64,000 nucleotides of DNA, taken from the NCBI RefSeq assembly GCF_029852145.1, contig NC_079971.1, positions 17,448,667 to 17,512,666 on the forward strand. The letters are read 5' to 3'. The position numbers were made by a program, and so were the translations under genes. This stretch comes from Microplitis mediator (Eukaryota; Arthropoda; Insecta; Hymenoptera; Braconidae). The notes beneath the pieces are model-generated. The model did not search any database. It saw nothing but the letters and a program-made list of their open reading frames with translations, and was not told the DNA's origin. Positions 1 through 12,343 of the stretch are shown piece after piece (within the stretch, counting starts at the first letter, position 1; the number at the start of each line of letters is the position of its first letter).

Positions 1-3000
1 AGTGATAGCTGCAGATGGTGCTCGACAAGTTTTATTTTCTGCATCACAGCCAGTAAGACGTTTAATTGATTCAATAAGATGACTGTAAAATTTTGGATTA
101 ATGATTGAGGAAAAATCAATAATTTGGCTTCCAATTCCTTCAATTCCTTTCATTTCTATGACTAGCTTTCCAAGTAATCGTAATCGTGAACGAATCATAT
201 CATGCTGCTGTTGTTTACTATATTTATCACATAGTAAATTTGCAAAATAAATAAGCAAATCATCGTATCGTATAACTCGAGAAACGTCATCATCGTGCAT
301 TACAGAGAATAACTTTCGTAATAATGGAGTAGCTGATTCGTGAATAAGCCCAGCGGCTCCTCGTGACAAAATCGGGTTAGCTCTATGTCGAAAGTACGTT
401 CCACCAACACATCTTCGTCTATGACGATGAATACTAGCATACTCTCCTAAGCAGACATGACACGTTTTAAAATCGGCAGCAGTTCTCTTCATTTTTGAGT
501 TTGGCTGCCGGACAACCATTTTTTCTCCGTCATTATATTGTGTACAACTAGTGAATAAATTATCGCCTTTCAATCTTAACAACTCTAATTTGTGATTTTT
601 TTCAGGTCCTTTTTAAAATAAATAAATTTATTAAAACCAATACAAAAGAAAAAAAAAGGGCTGATTAAATTAAAAATGTACCTTTTGGCAATATAATAAT
701 ACTTTTAACTAGATCTTCTTCACGGTGGAGATCTTGTAAGTGTCGACTTATCACACGTTGCCATGTCTTACAATAGAAACAAAAATGAGACTTTCTTTTC
801 ATAACTCCAGAAGGAACAACAAACATATTAGCAACATCAGGGGCCCCAGCATTAAATTGAGGTTCAAATTCAAGTTCAGTTGTATCTTGAGGTAATGGCA
901 ATAAAGAATCTGATGCATTATTTGCATCATTGATTTCGTTTTCTGAGGCTGACTCATCTGGGATTGGTACATAGCTCTCGTCTGCACTATTATTTACTGA
1001 ACTACGATCTAGCGTTTCATTTGGATCTATAACGAACGATTTATGGTAAAAATTCAAAATTAAGAATGCAAAAAAAAAAATTGGGGGTGTAAAATAATTC
1101 ATATACAAATTTGAGGGATTCAAAAGCCTATAGTAGCTTTGCAAAAAAAAATTACAAGCAGATGAGAAAAAATTTGTTCCAAAAATAGAAGGTTGTAGTG
1201 TTGTTATTTTACTTTTATATATTTCATAGCGTACTAATACTGAGTAGTCATTACAGACCAGGCTAACAAATATCTACGAAACTCATTTTATCTCTCTAAG
1301 GTTAAAGAATTTTAAGTGACAATTGTTAACAACAAAGTAGTTTTACAAAGCTCTATAATTATTGTTTCTAAGATTTTTTCCATAATGTTGCTGTTTATCT
1401 CAAAAAATCACAAAGAAAATGTGGTCATTAATTTTTTTTTTCACATTTCGGAATTCCAATTACAATAAACTTATTTATCAAATTTAAAATTATAATTATT
1501 AATGGACGTTACCAAGAATTTTTGATTTTTAAAGCTATACTTTAACTTTGTATCAAATGAATACGACTATAAGTGATCATCGAAAATAAGATAATCTTTA
1601 TCATGATTGTTCATTTAGCGAAAAGTCAATGCAAATTTGATTAATTCATCTAAGCTAAATAAAAATGACAACCCATTGTAAATAATGATGAGATTATTGA
1701 AAGAATTTTAAAAGCCTACAAAACATTAATGAGATAAAAAAAAAATCAACTATAGTTCTTTTTCTAATTCAATTAGTTTTCCAAACATTAAAAGCATACC
1801 TATTGATGAGCTTGTTACATTAAGTTCTCGTCTTTCATCGATAACTGTAGTCATTTGATTTTCATCGTTTACTTCTGAATTACGCCAATGACAAGATTTA
1901 TCCAATGTCAAATTAATGTTACCAACAATATCTTCTATACAAGAATCATCTCTGACTTCGTCATTCACAAGATCTAAATTATTCAATTCTTCGATATCTG
2001 ACCAACGAGAATCTGCATCTGATTCATAATCACATTCCGTATTTTCTGGCGGTTCTTTATCGTTGTCATTTGGAAAGCCTTGAAAAAAAAAAAATTTAAT
2101 TTAATTGTTCTCAACGAAAAGCGTCCACGAAACATCCTGCGATTATATTTAACTTCAACAAACTAGTTATATTTAACTTAAAAAATCAACCCAAATATAT
2201 ACATTCGAATGAAACAAAATAAAATGTTACAACTGGTAAAATTTTTAACAATTTCTGTTCCAAATTGACAAATTATTTAAAATAATAATTTAAAACGTAC
2301 TTGCTAATGACGTGGGAGAACTCGGATGTTGTCTTTCATTGGTAATTTTTTTTATTGGAATATGCAAATCAGTGCTGTTGACTTCATCTTGTACATTATA
2401 ATTCTCATCAACTTTACCATACTCCAGATCTACATTATTTAATTCTTCTATATTTGACCAACTACATTCTGTATTAGATACATATAAATTTCTCATATGA
2501 TCTATCTGACTGTCTTCATTTTCATAAGTAAGCCCTTGTAAAAAGCAAATTGATTTGCGTATTATAAAAAAAAAAAAAAAAACAGAAAAAAATTAATTTT
2601 TCATTATAATTAATGCTTACCACAAGTTTCAGTAACACTTTGGTTATTATAATTTTCGGTATTTTTGATAACTATCAAATCTATTTTCTCGAAAGCTTGA
2701 GTCTCATTATTAAATATAGTAACTTCTGTAAATATAAAATGATAAAATTCATAAATGAGATTGAAAACATGTTAATAAAACTTATGTATACCTTGTTTAT
2801 AAGTCGATGAATAGTCAATTATATCAACTGAAGTGTTCTGAGCAACTGCAGTATTTTCATTTTCTGTTATGTTTAAATTATTAGTTGAATCCTGAAGTAA
2901 ATCATTTACATCAATTAAAGCAGTTTGAGCATCGATGGTATTTTTATTTTTATTTATCTGTAGTTCATCAGAGAGACCCGGAAGTGATTCATTTGCATCT

Positions 3001-4103
3001 ACTACAGTTTTTTGAGTATCTAAAGTACTAAGAGCCAAGGTATTTATATTTTCTGGCATCTGTATATTGTCGGTTGTATCCAGAACAAATTTATTTGGAG
3101 CAATAACTGTATTTTGAGTATCAAAAATATTTTCATTTAATGTCATCTGCAAATTATCAGTTGGATCAAGTACTAGTTCATCCACATTTGTCACTGTAGT
3201 TTGAGCATCGATGGTATTTTTATTTTTATTTATCTGTAGTTCATCAGAGAGACCCGGAAGTGATTCATTTGCATCTACTACAGTTTTTTGAGTATCTAAA
3301 GTACTAAGAGCCAAGGTATTTATATTTTCTGGCATCTGTATATTGTCGGTTGTATCCAGAACAAATTTATTTGGAGCAATAACTGTATTTTGAGTATCAA
3401 AAATATTTTCATCTAATGTCATCTGCAAATTATCAGTTGGATCAAGTACTAGTTCATCCACATTTGTCACTGTAGTTTGAGCATCGATGGTATTTTTGTT
3501 TTCTGTTAGTTGTAAATTATTATTCAGATCTAGAAGCATATAGTTTTATTAAAAATTAATAAATTAGCAAATCACTAAATTTATTATATCAAAATAACCA
3601 AAAAAAAAATTTCCATCACATAATACCAAACGTAGAAATAAACAATTATTGTATGGTATACCTGAAGTAATAATTGAAGGAATCTCGTCATGTACAATAG
3701 TTGTTGTTTCTAAATTATACCGGAAATTCAGAGATGCAGAGTTTTTTTTTCCACTGCAGTCTTCGATCAATAATTGTTTCCTCTTGTCTTCCATTAATCT
3801 TTCAAGTTTTATGACTGCTTGCAAATGGATTAATTTTTCATCTATCAAATAAACGAACATAATTTATTATTCAAGTGTTTTTTAAATGATATATGAAAAT
3901 TTATACTTAAAACATTAAATTAAACGGACCTTTGCATAAAGCTTTAAAATTAGATGTGCCTTTCTTGCCCTTCGTACATTTTATCTTTAGTGGGAATGAA
4001 ATTTTTTTCGTGCAGTCAGCAACCACAGAATCGTGTTTATTTCCCAAAAACACTGTAAAAGTTATTTTATAAAATGGATATCTTCATAAAAATTATTTAT
4101 ATG

Positions 4104-4141
<38 letters not shown>

Positions 4142-5000
4142 TAGGGTGGGTTGAAAAAAAAATTTTTTATTGTTTTTCTTAGCATGGGGGTAGAATTTGT
4201 ACCTTAAAAAAAAAAAAATTTTTCAAGAAAAAAAAATTTTTTTTACTCAACATTTTGAGGTGGCCCACTCGTTTTTAAAATAAATAATTGATCAAACGGG
4301 GTAGTCCCAACGAAAAAAATTACATGGTGTTCTAGAATCTGTAGGGTGTCCCCTTGAAAGCTAATTGAAAGTCAGAAGTTGAAAAAATTTTTTTCCTATT
4401 ATTTTTGTAATTTAAGTAAAATATCCAAAAATGAAAAGCATTTTCTTTTGAATTAAAATGAAAGTGAAGTAAAAAAAAATCACATTCGACAATTATTAGA
4501 TGTTTTCCACGATTTTGGACAAAAAAAAATTTTTTCGTTGGAACCACCCTCTTTCATCAATTATTTATTTAAAAAACAAGTGGGCCACCTCAAAATGTCG
4601 AGTAAAAAAATTTTTTTGTTCTTGAAAAATTTTTTTTTTTTATACGGTACAAATTCTACCCCCATACTAAGAAAAACAAAAAAAAATGTTTTCGTTCAAT
4701 CCACCCTAATATATATATATATTTCTGATGTGTTAATCAAGTCTATCAAAATAGTAACCTTTTCAGACAATTTTTCAGAAATATACTAAGTACCATTACG
4801 TGCATATTCATGTAAAACTTTTTAATAATAATGAGCTAATGTAATTAATTCAACAGTGATATAAATTAATCAAAGTATGTCGACTTACCTTTACATTCTT
4901 TAATAAAAATCTTTGGTTTTTTGTCAAGACCAAGTGGCCTATGATTCATGTATTTACGACGAGTAAAATACTCAGACTCTGATTTTACGTTTTGCTTCAT
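1..5000 (-). CDS. nine-exon zinc-finger protein of a poorly characterised metazoan family; 3' end beyond window
   Basis: I reconstructed nine exons on the minus strand: 4889-5000, 3930-4052, 3662-3841, 2792-3529, 2621-2725, 2301-2534, 1800-2078, 682-1026 and <1-608. All introns are GT-AG and every junction falls in phase 1. Together they give 2724 nt, an open frame of 908 codons that continues past the left edge. The ATG at 5000 is the first after an in-frame TAA 13 codons upstream. Residues about 139-384 are an acidic, Asn/Thr/Asp-rich repeat. Exons 6 and 7 are paralogous. Exon 8 holds a C-x2-C-x9-H-x4-H finger (about 673-692) and exon 9 a C-x2-C-x9-H-x3-C finger (about 755-772). These are followed by a helical stretch with HDDDVSRVIRYDDLL and RLRLLGKLVIEMK. 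From memory, this finger-plus-helix order matches uncharacterised fish, cnidarian and insect proteins whose biochemical role I do not know. The real C-terminus is missing. The exon models rest on splice consensus and frame only. Confidence 0.72.
2792..3529 (-). repeat. in-frame 276-bp (92-codon) tandem repeat filling exon 4
   Basis: The marker string gagcatcgatggta recurs at 2927, 3203 and 3479, exactly 276 bp apart. The two full units are nearly identical; one visible change swaps TLDEN for TLNEN. Each 92-residue unit splits into three degenerate modules of about 28-33 residues with the pattern T-[IL]-D-[AT]-Q-x-T-V ... [DT]-[DN]-x-L-Q, so exon 4 carries about eight modules. The exon is 738 nt, a multiple of three, with phase-1 ends. 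Unit gain or loss would therefore keep the frame. No known fold is recognised; the acidic low-complexity composition suggests a disordered spacer. Confidence 0.85.
4141..4709. mobile_element. palindromic TA-flanked MITE inside intron 1
   Basis: The ends read TTAGGGTGGGTTG and, inverted, CAATCCACCCTAA, and both abut (TA)n tracts. Arms of about 190 bp are complementary: ggtggcccactcg near 4259 pairs with aagtgggccacctc near 4578. It lies within the first intron (4053-4888) of the zinc-finger gene. There is no coding capacity. Confidence 0.8.
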
Positions 5001-5173
5001 TTTCTTTTTTTTAATAACTTTATCAATTGAAACTACGCATTAAAACTTATTGTTCAACTCGAAATGATGCAATAACCGATATACATCAAATTCTTAGAAC
5101 ACCCGGGAACATCTGAACGTTGTCAACACAGAAAAGTAAAATGGACCTAGCCGTACATCCAAGTGTGTAGAGA

Positions 5174-5204
<31 letters not shown>

Positions 5205-6690
5205 ATGTCTATTCTGTTATGACTACAAAACTACTACTAATAACTTATTTCTTGTTAGCCACTTGGAAAAAAATTTATTTATTAAAAGATTGGCTAAAAT
5301 TTATTTTGTACAATAAAAAAGGCTGATGTAAAAAAACCCTACGTCCCATTTGGAATTGGCTGCATGTAAGCACAAAAAGTCAGAGCTACCAATGTAACTT
5401 TACGCGCCAAATTTAAAAATGGTTAATTTAACACTGTTTAAAATTGTCATTAGATTCATTTACTTTTATATTGATCTATAAATTATACCTATCAACTATG
5501 CAATGGAAAAATATAAGTATTAAATGAAATTTAATATTTTTATTAAATCCAGTTTATTTTTGTGTTGATATTCCTACAGAGGAAATAGCTTGTATTAAAA
5601 AATGAATATCTTTTTTTGACAAACGATTTAATTACTGAATATCGATAGCCATAGTGTAGATAATAAAATATTTAAATGTTATTGTCAAACTTAAAGCTAT
5701 GTCCATATAATTTTTTATAAACTTTTTTATATGTTAAAATTATTTATTTTTATTATTATTTATAGGAATATTGCAAGTAAAAAAATGTTTTATTCCTTTT
5801 ATTAATATTTAACTTAATTATATGAATGTCTTTAAATAAAATTAAAACTTTTTGTATTAACTTTAATAAGATATTACAATAAATAATTAATCAAAATTTT
5901 TAACAGCTGAGGTTTTTTAATTTTTTATACCAATGTTTTCGGTGGTGTATAAAATTTATCACTTAAGCATAATTTATTTATGGTGTTTCATCTTTAAACA
6001 TTATCATTCAATATTATTTATTGCCTAAAAAATATTCTAAAAGTTAATTATTACTCATCATGAAACCAAAAAGTTAACATGAAAAAATTATTTCAAATAC
6101 TTTTGCAACTGCTTGTACTTTCTTGTATTTATCCGCCGTGCATATCTATTCCACTTGTTATCGCTGGGAAGTTACTTTACCAACAGTTGAATTTTCTATT
6201 AAGAGGGTTGATAGTGCGTCTGATGTTCGGAGCAGTTTTGGTAGATTTATGTTGTGACTTATTTTTTAAATGACCAATAACAATCAGTACATGAATATAT
6301 TCTAATCATAAGTTTAAACTGATTTGTTTCATTTCAGTTGAACTTTTATTATGCTTCGAGGCATTTTTATTAATAATTTAAACAGTAATATTATTTTTTT
6401 TCGGTTCTTGGATTTAACAATTTTTCATAACAACTTTTTTTTTGAAAAGTTTATTATAGTTCCATCCTTAAAATTTTTCGGTCATTCGTTGGCTTACTAC
6501 AGGGTTTGATATCTACTTTAGGCTCAGTCTATGGCACTCCATAGATTGTTGTTAAAAATGAATCGGACAAGATTTTCTAGGTTTTCGGGGTAAGTAACAA
6601 AGTATCACGATTAAAACAGAAGGCTTGTAAAACATCTGGTTGTAAAGACGAAAATATTGAATATAATAGGTTGGCACGATTGATTACAGC
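5001..6690. other. AT-rich 5' flank, no gene recognised
   Basis: This stretch lies upstream of the minus-strand gene. It holds a (TA)n microsatellite near 5175-5195 and otherwise plain AT-rich sequence. The 64-codon frame at 6079-6273 has a hydrophobic start but no recognisable domain or splice context, and I do not call it a gene. A promoter for the gene should lie just right of 5000, but I see no diagnostic core element. Confidence 0.5.
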
Positions 6691-8458
6691 TACCCTAATA
6701 GCCACTTTAGCTTGAAATTGACGGTAATTTGATGCTGAAATCACCTGAAATTTGCTGCCCGAATTTGCCGACAATTTGACAGCGAAAGTTGAAAATAAAA
6801 TTTTGTGGTTAATTTTTCTTCAAATTTCCCTGATAGCCAAGTTGGCCGAAACTTGTCGACAACCTACTGCCGCCAAGTTGGCCGCAAAAGTTGGCATTTC
6901 CATAAGTTGACGGCAACTTTCTGAGCAACTTGGAGCCAACTCGTAGTCAATAGTTATACAAGCTGAAAGTTGTCTACATCTTGTCGTCAAGTTGGTCGCA
7001 ACTCAGGTACATCAACTTTCTGATCAGAAACTCTGGCTATCAGGGTTATGGTAACTTTTTATGAAAAAAAAACTCGATAGCCAGAGTTTCTGATCAGAAA
7101 GTTGGTGTACCTGAGTTGCGACCAACTTGACGACAAGTTATCGACAACTTTCAGCGCGTGTAACTGTTGCTGACAAGTTGGCTACAAGTTGCTCAGAAAC
7201 TTGTCGACAACCTACTGCCGCAGCCTGCCACCAAGTTTCTGAGCAACTTATAGCCAACTTGTCAGCAACAGTTACACGAGCTGAAAGTTGTCGACAAGTT
7301 TCTCGGAAAGTTGCCATCAACTCATAGAAATGCCAACTGTTGCGACCAACTTGGCGACAGGTTGCGGCAGTAGGTTGTCGACAAGTTGCGGACAACTTGG
7401 CTATCAGGGAGTCGGTAATGTTTATTCTTACCATTTCAGAAAGTAAGCAAATTTATACATAAGATTGTCTACAATTTGACGGTAAAAAAATACTGAACAA
7501 TTTTTCAAGTCAAACTAACAATAAATTGACATAAAATTTGCCTGGAAATTGACGACAACTTTTTTCTAATCAACTTTTGAAGTGAATTTGCATTCTGATT
7601 CGGGCAGTAAATTTACATCAAATTCAATAGAAAGTTGCATACAAATTGTCGTAAAAAACGAAAAAGTCCGAAGTTGATGAAAATTTGTGAAAAAATTCTA
7701 GGAAACTTTTGTAAGTAAACTTTTGCTAAAGCAAAATGTACTATTAGGGTAGAAAAATAACGCTACCTTTGATAGTCAGGCTTGCTGAGCAAATAATGGC
7801 TTTACAAACCTGACATCTTGGGTTACTCATTTCCAAACTAGTTACAGAAAAAATGACACAAGTAGCCAAGTTTTTTTCAGTGAAAGGTTCCTCCAATTTG
7901 ACGACAAGTTGTTTGTATTTATATGATGTTCTAACATTTTACTACTATTCGAGTACAGCTTAAACCAATAGTAAGCATTAATTTACGCTCACTTTTGGAA
8001 GGCCATTTAAAAAAAAATAATCTCAAAGATGTGGAAAAGTATCCTAATATTACAGTCTGCTTCTCAAAAGTTTACAGAAGTTTCCGTGAATTTTTTGTCA
8101 AATATCCGTCAATTTCGGGCTTTTCCGTTTTTGACGATAATTTGTATACAAGTTGCTATACGATTTGACGTAAATTTTCTACCCGAATTAGAATGCAAAT
8201 TTACTTAAAAAGTTGTATACAAATTGTCGTCAAAAATGGAAACCCCGAAGTTGATGAACACTTGACGGAAAATTCAAGCGTACATTTATTAGGATCTTTT
8301 TCTAGTAACAAAAGATACCTCTCAACTGAAAAAAATGTAATTGCAAATTTTTTGTTCCAAATTTTGCTGTCAAATTGTCGGTAAATTAGGGCGGAAAATT
8401 TCGGCAATTTCGATTGTCAAATTACTGTCAATTTCATGCTAAAGTCACTATTAGGGTA
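6691..8458. mobile_element. word-iterated element A1, TA-CCCTAATAG...CTATTAGGG-TA
   Basis: Outer ends are TA-CCCTAATAGCCACTTTAGC at 6691 and the inverted CTAAAGTCACTATTAGGG-TA at 8458, with a TA duplication. A third copy of this end, ctattagggta, lies at 7741-7751. The interior is dominated by variants of an AATTGACGACAATTT-like word on both strands. A second element (6828-7410) is nested in it. No transposase is present. Confidence 0.7.
6828..7410. mobile_element. foldback element built from AAGTTG/CAACTT words
   Basis: Ends are CCCTGATAGCCAAGTTGG and the inverted CAACTTGGCTATCAGGG. Internal back-to-back ends near 7034-7043 (ggctatcaggg) and 7074-7084 (cgatagccagag) suggest two adjacent copies, about 6828-7043 and 7076-7410. 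The interior is a run of acttgtcgacaa, caagttgg and similar words. The frames at 7127-7327 and 7138-7434 are translations of these words, not genes. Confidence 0.75.
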
Positions 8459-9921
8459 AAAGTGTAAAAGTCGAACTAAATAGGTTTGTTGGTAAGGTAG
8501 TTTTTGCAAACCATAGAGAAGAGAAAGAATCGAATGTTTACATTAACCAAATTTACGTTGCACAAGAACTAATATTAATATTTTATTTTTCTAAATATTA
8601 TTTTATAACAGACAAGCAGCGTGAGCGAAATTGAAAAAAAATTTATTCATCAACTGTATTTATACTTTCATTCAAGAAAGATTAAATCGTAAGAATTAAT
8701 TGTGTTCTTGGATGACCTTACTACTCACACAAGTACAACTAAATAATATAAAATATAAAAAAAAAAAATAAATAAAATGAGTCTGAATTAATTTATTTCA
8801 ATTTTTTTAATTGTTTATGAACGATAACTGTTCAACGAGTGAATAAACTTTCCGTAAGACACAAAACCATGCAAAACTATTATTATTCTGACTAGTTATT
8901 TAGAGTTTGGAAAAACCAATCGTTATATTATTTATTTATCTTTTAGATGAACGTGTGGATGAGTTTTTATTATAATTTTATTTAATTCAGAAATTTAACT
9001 GGATAAAATTTCTGATCTTAATTCCAACCGATGCAAATTGAATCTAGATCGATCAATTCTTTTTAGAGAATATAAAATCATTGCACTACATAATGTTAGA
9101 GCATCAGAAATACGAAATTAAAAGAAAATTTTCATCACGAATTGATCAGGTTATATACGGAAAATAAGTTCTGAACTGTTTAATATAATTTTTTATTACT
9201 TCAAACCAACATGATCTTATCATATCTTTATTTATGCAACTAAATCTTAATTTACGTTTGTTTAGGTTTTAACTTATAGAGAATACTGCATAAGCACGAT
9301 GTCTTTTCGATTTTATTCAAAATTTCTGATTTAACTATTGTGGATACAACGCTAATGATTTTATTTAATTTTATAAATAATTGAATTTATTCAAAATCCT
9401 TGATCCTGATTTGAGTAAATAAATTATCATATGTACAGTTATAAAAACCTATTCGATGGAGGATGGAAATTTCTGTAACTAAAATTCTGACTTAACTTCC
9501 GTGACATCAACAAAAAAGCCTAAAATAAATTTCATGCAGAGTTAAATTACCTACAACTTCAATCCTATATATATCTGTCGTATTTTGAATCATTTAGCTG
9601 AAATTTTTGTTTAGTTTCATCGACACCAAGTAAAATATTTATCATTTTTTAAATTAAAATTAAAGTTGAACGATCAAAGTTACATCAGAAATATACTAAG
9701 TGAATTTTACGAAGAACTGAATCATCACCAACAAAGACATTTCTTATTATATTTTCTTTTAACTTAAGATTTTGATTCATTATCTGTCAGACATGAAGAA
9801 AACGCTAAAATAAATTTCAGAGAAAATTAAATTCTTAAAAACTTCAATTGAATTTTCCTGAGTACTTGATTATTTCACTGAAATTATTATTTGCTGGTCT
9901 CTGTACAGTTTATGGTGGAAG
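8459..9921. other. AT-rich non-coding sequence with degenerate repeats
   Basis: No open frame of interest. A degenerate unit recurs about 287 bp apart: aaataaatttcatgcagag near 9523 and aaataaatttcagagaaaa near 9809. Each copy is followed by an acttcaat-type motif. Similar material continues to the right of the duplicated block. Confidence 0.5.
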
Positions 9922-10021
9922 NNNNNNNNNNNNNNNNNNNNNNNNNNNNNNNNNNNNNNNNNNNNNNNNNNNNNNNNNNNNNNNNNNNNNNNNNNNNNNN
10001 NNNNNNNNNNNNNNNNNNNNN
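9922..10021. other. assembly gap of 100 N
   Basis: Exactly 100 Ns, the usual placeholder for a gap of unknown size. The bases on its left end match those at 17060, and the bases on its right start match position 2883. Confidence 0.98.
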
Positions 10022-11242
10022 AGTTGAATCCTGAAGTAAATCATTTACATCAATTAAAGCAGTTTGAGCATCGATGGTATTTTTATTTTTATTTATCTGT
10101 AGTTCATCAGAGAGACCCGGAAGTGATTCATTTGCATCTACTACAGTTTTTTGAGTATCTAAAGTACTAAGAGCCAAGGTATTTATATTTTCTGGCATCT
10201 GTATATTGTCGGTTGTATCCAGAACAAATTTATTTGGAGCAATAACTGTATTTTGAGTATCAAAAATATTTTCATTTAATGTCATCTGCAAATTATCAGT
10301 TGGATCAAGTACTAGTTCATCCACATTTGTCACTGTAGTTTGAGCATCGATGGTATTTTTATTTTTATTTATCTGTAGTTCATCAGAGAGACCCGGAAGT
10401 GATTCATTTGCATCTACTACAGTTTTTTGAGTATCTAAAGTACTAAGAGCCAAGGTATTTATATTTTCTGGCATCTGTATATTGTCGGTTGTATCCAGAA
10501 CAAATTTATTTGGAGCAATAACTGTATTTTGAGTATCAAAAATATTTTCATCTAATGTCATCTGCAAATTATCAGTTGGATCAAGTACTAGTTCATCCAC
10601 ATTTGTCACTGTAGTTTGAGCATCGATGGTATTTTTGTTTTCTGTTAGTTGTAAATTATTATTCAGATCTAGAAGCATATAGTTTTATTAAAAATTAATA
10701 AATTAGCAAATCACTAAATTTATTATATCAAAATAACCAAAAAAAAAATTTCCATCACATAATACCAAACGTAGAAATAAACAATTATTGTATGGTATAC
10801 CTGAAGTAATAATTGAAGGAATCTCGTCATGTACAATAGTTGTTGTTTCTAAATTATACCGGAAATTCAGAGATGCAGAGTTTTTTTTTCCACTGCAGTC
10901 TTCGATCAATAATTGTTTCCTCTTGTCTTCCATTAATCTTTCAAGTTTTATGACTGCTTGCAAATGGATTAATTTTTCATCTATCAAATAAACGAACATA
11001 ATTTATTATTCAAGTGTTTTTTAAATGATATATGAAAATTTATACTTAAAACATTAAATTAAACGGACCTTTGCATAAAGCTTTAAAATTAGATGTGCCT
11101 TTCTTGCCCTTCGTACATTTTATCTTTAGTGGGAATGAAATTTTTTTCGTGCAGTCAGCAACCACAGAATCGTGTTTATTTCCCAAAAACACTGTAAAAG
11201 TTATTTTATAAAATGGATATCTTCATAAAAATTATTTATATG

Positions 11243-11280
<38 letters not shown>

Positions 11281-12139
11281 TAGGGTGGGTTGAAAAAAAA
11301 ATTTTTTATTGTTTTTCTTAGCATGGGGGTAGAATTTGTACCTTAAAAAAAAAAAAATTTTTCAAGAAAAAAAAATTTTTTTTACTCAACATTTTGAGGT
11401 GGCCCACTCGTTTTTAAAATAAATAATTGATCAAACGGGGTAGTCCCAACGAAAAAAATTACATGGTGTTCTAGAATCTGTAGGGTGTCCCCTTGAAAGC
11501 TAATTGAAAGTCAGAAGTTGAAAAAATTTTTTTCCTATTATTTTTGTAATTTAAGTAAAATATCCAAAAATGAAAAGCATTTTCTTTTGAATTAAAATGA
11601 AAGTGAAGTAAAAAAAAATCACATTCGACAATTATTAGATGTTTTCCACGATTTTGGACAAAAAAAAATTTTTTCGTTGGAACCACCCTCTTTCATCAAT
11701 TATTTATTTAAAAAACAAGTGGGCCACCTCAAAATGTCGAGTAAAAAAATTTTTTTGTTCTTGAAAAATTTTTTTTTTTTATACGGTACAAATTCTACCC
11801 CCATACTAAGAAAAACAAAAAAAAATGTTTTCGTTCAATCCACCCTAATATATATATATATTTCTGATGTGTTAATCAAGTCTATCAAAATAGTAACCTT
11901 TTCAGACAATTTTTCAGAAATATACTAAGTACCATTACGTGCATATTCATGTAAAACTTTTTAATAATAATGAGCTAATGTAATTAATTCAACAGTGATA
12001 TAAATTAATCAAAGTATGTCGACTTACCTTTACATTCTTTAATAAAAATCTTTGGTTTTTTGTCAAGACCAAGTGGCCTATGATTCATGTATTTACGACG
12101 AGTAAAATACTCAGACTCTGATTTTACGTTTTGCTTCAT
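10022..12139 (-). pseudogene. second, truncated copy of the zinc-finger gene (exons 1-4 only)
   Basis: This copy holds exon 1 (12028-12139), exon 2 (11069-11191), exon 3 (10801-10980) and part of exon 4 (10022-10668). Sequence and splice sites are the same as in the left copy. It is cut by the N gap and lacks exons 5-9. I expect it to be the same locus assembled twice rather than a real paralogue; if real, it would be a 3'-truncated gene copy. Confidence 0.8.
11280..11848. mobile_element. duplicate of the intron-1 palindromic MITE
   Basis: Same element as 4141-4709 shifted by 7139 bases. It is part of the probable assembly duplication. Confidence 0.8.
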
Positions 12140-12312
12140 TTTCTTTTTTTTAATAACTTTATCAATTGAAACTACGCATTAAAACTTATTGTTCAACTCG
12201 AAATGATGCAATAACCGATATACATCAAATTCTTAGAACACCCGGGAACATCTGAACGTTGTCAACACAGAAAAGTAAAATGGACCTAGCCGTACATCCA
12301 AGTGTGTAGAGA

Positions 12313-12343
<31 letters not shown>

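Noticed and set aside
6079..6273. 64-codon frame with a signal-peptide-like start
   Set aside because: Short, no downstream exon, no recognisable domain; AT-rich DNA yields such frames by chance.
7127..7434. Overlapping 66- and 98-codon frames with SCSETCRQ-like repeats on both strands
   Set aside because: Both read the AAGTTG/CAACTT foldback; similar peptides on opposite strands are expected from inverted repeats.
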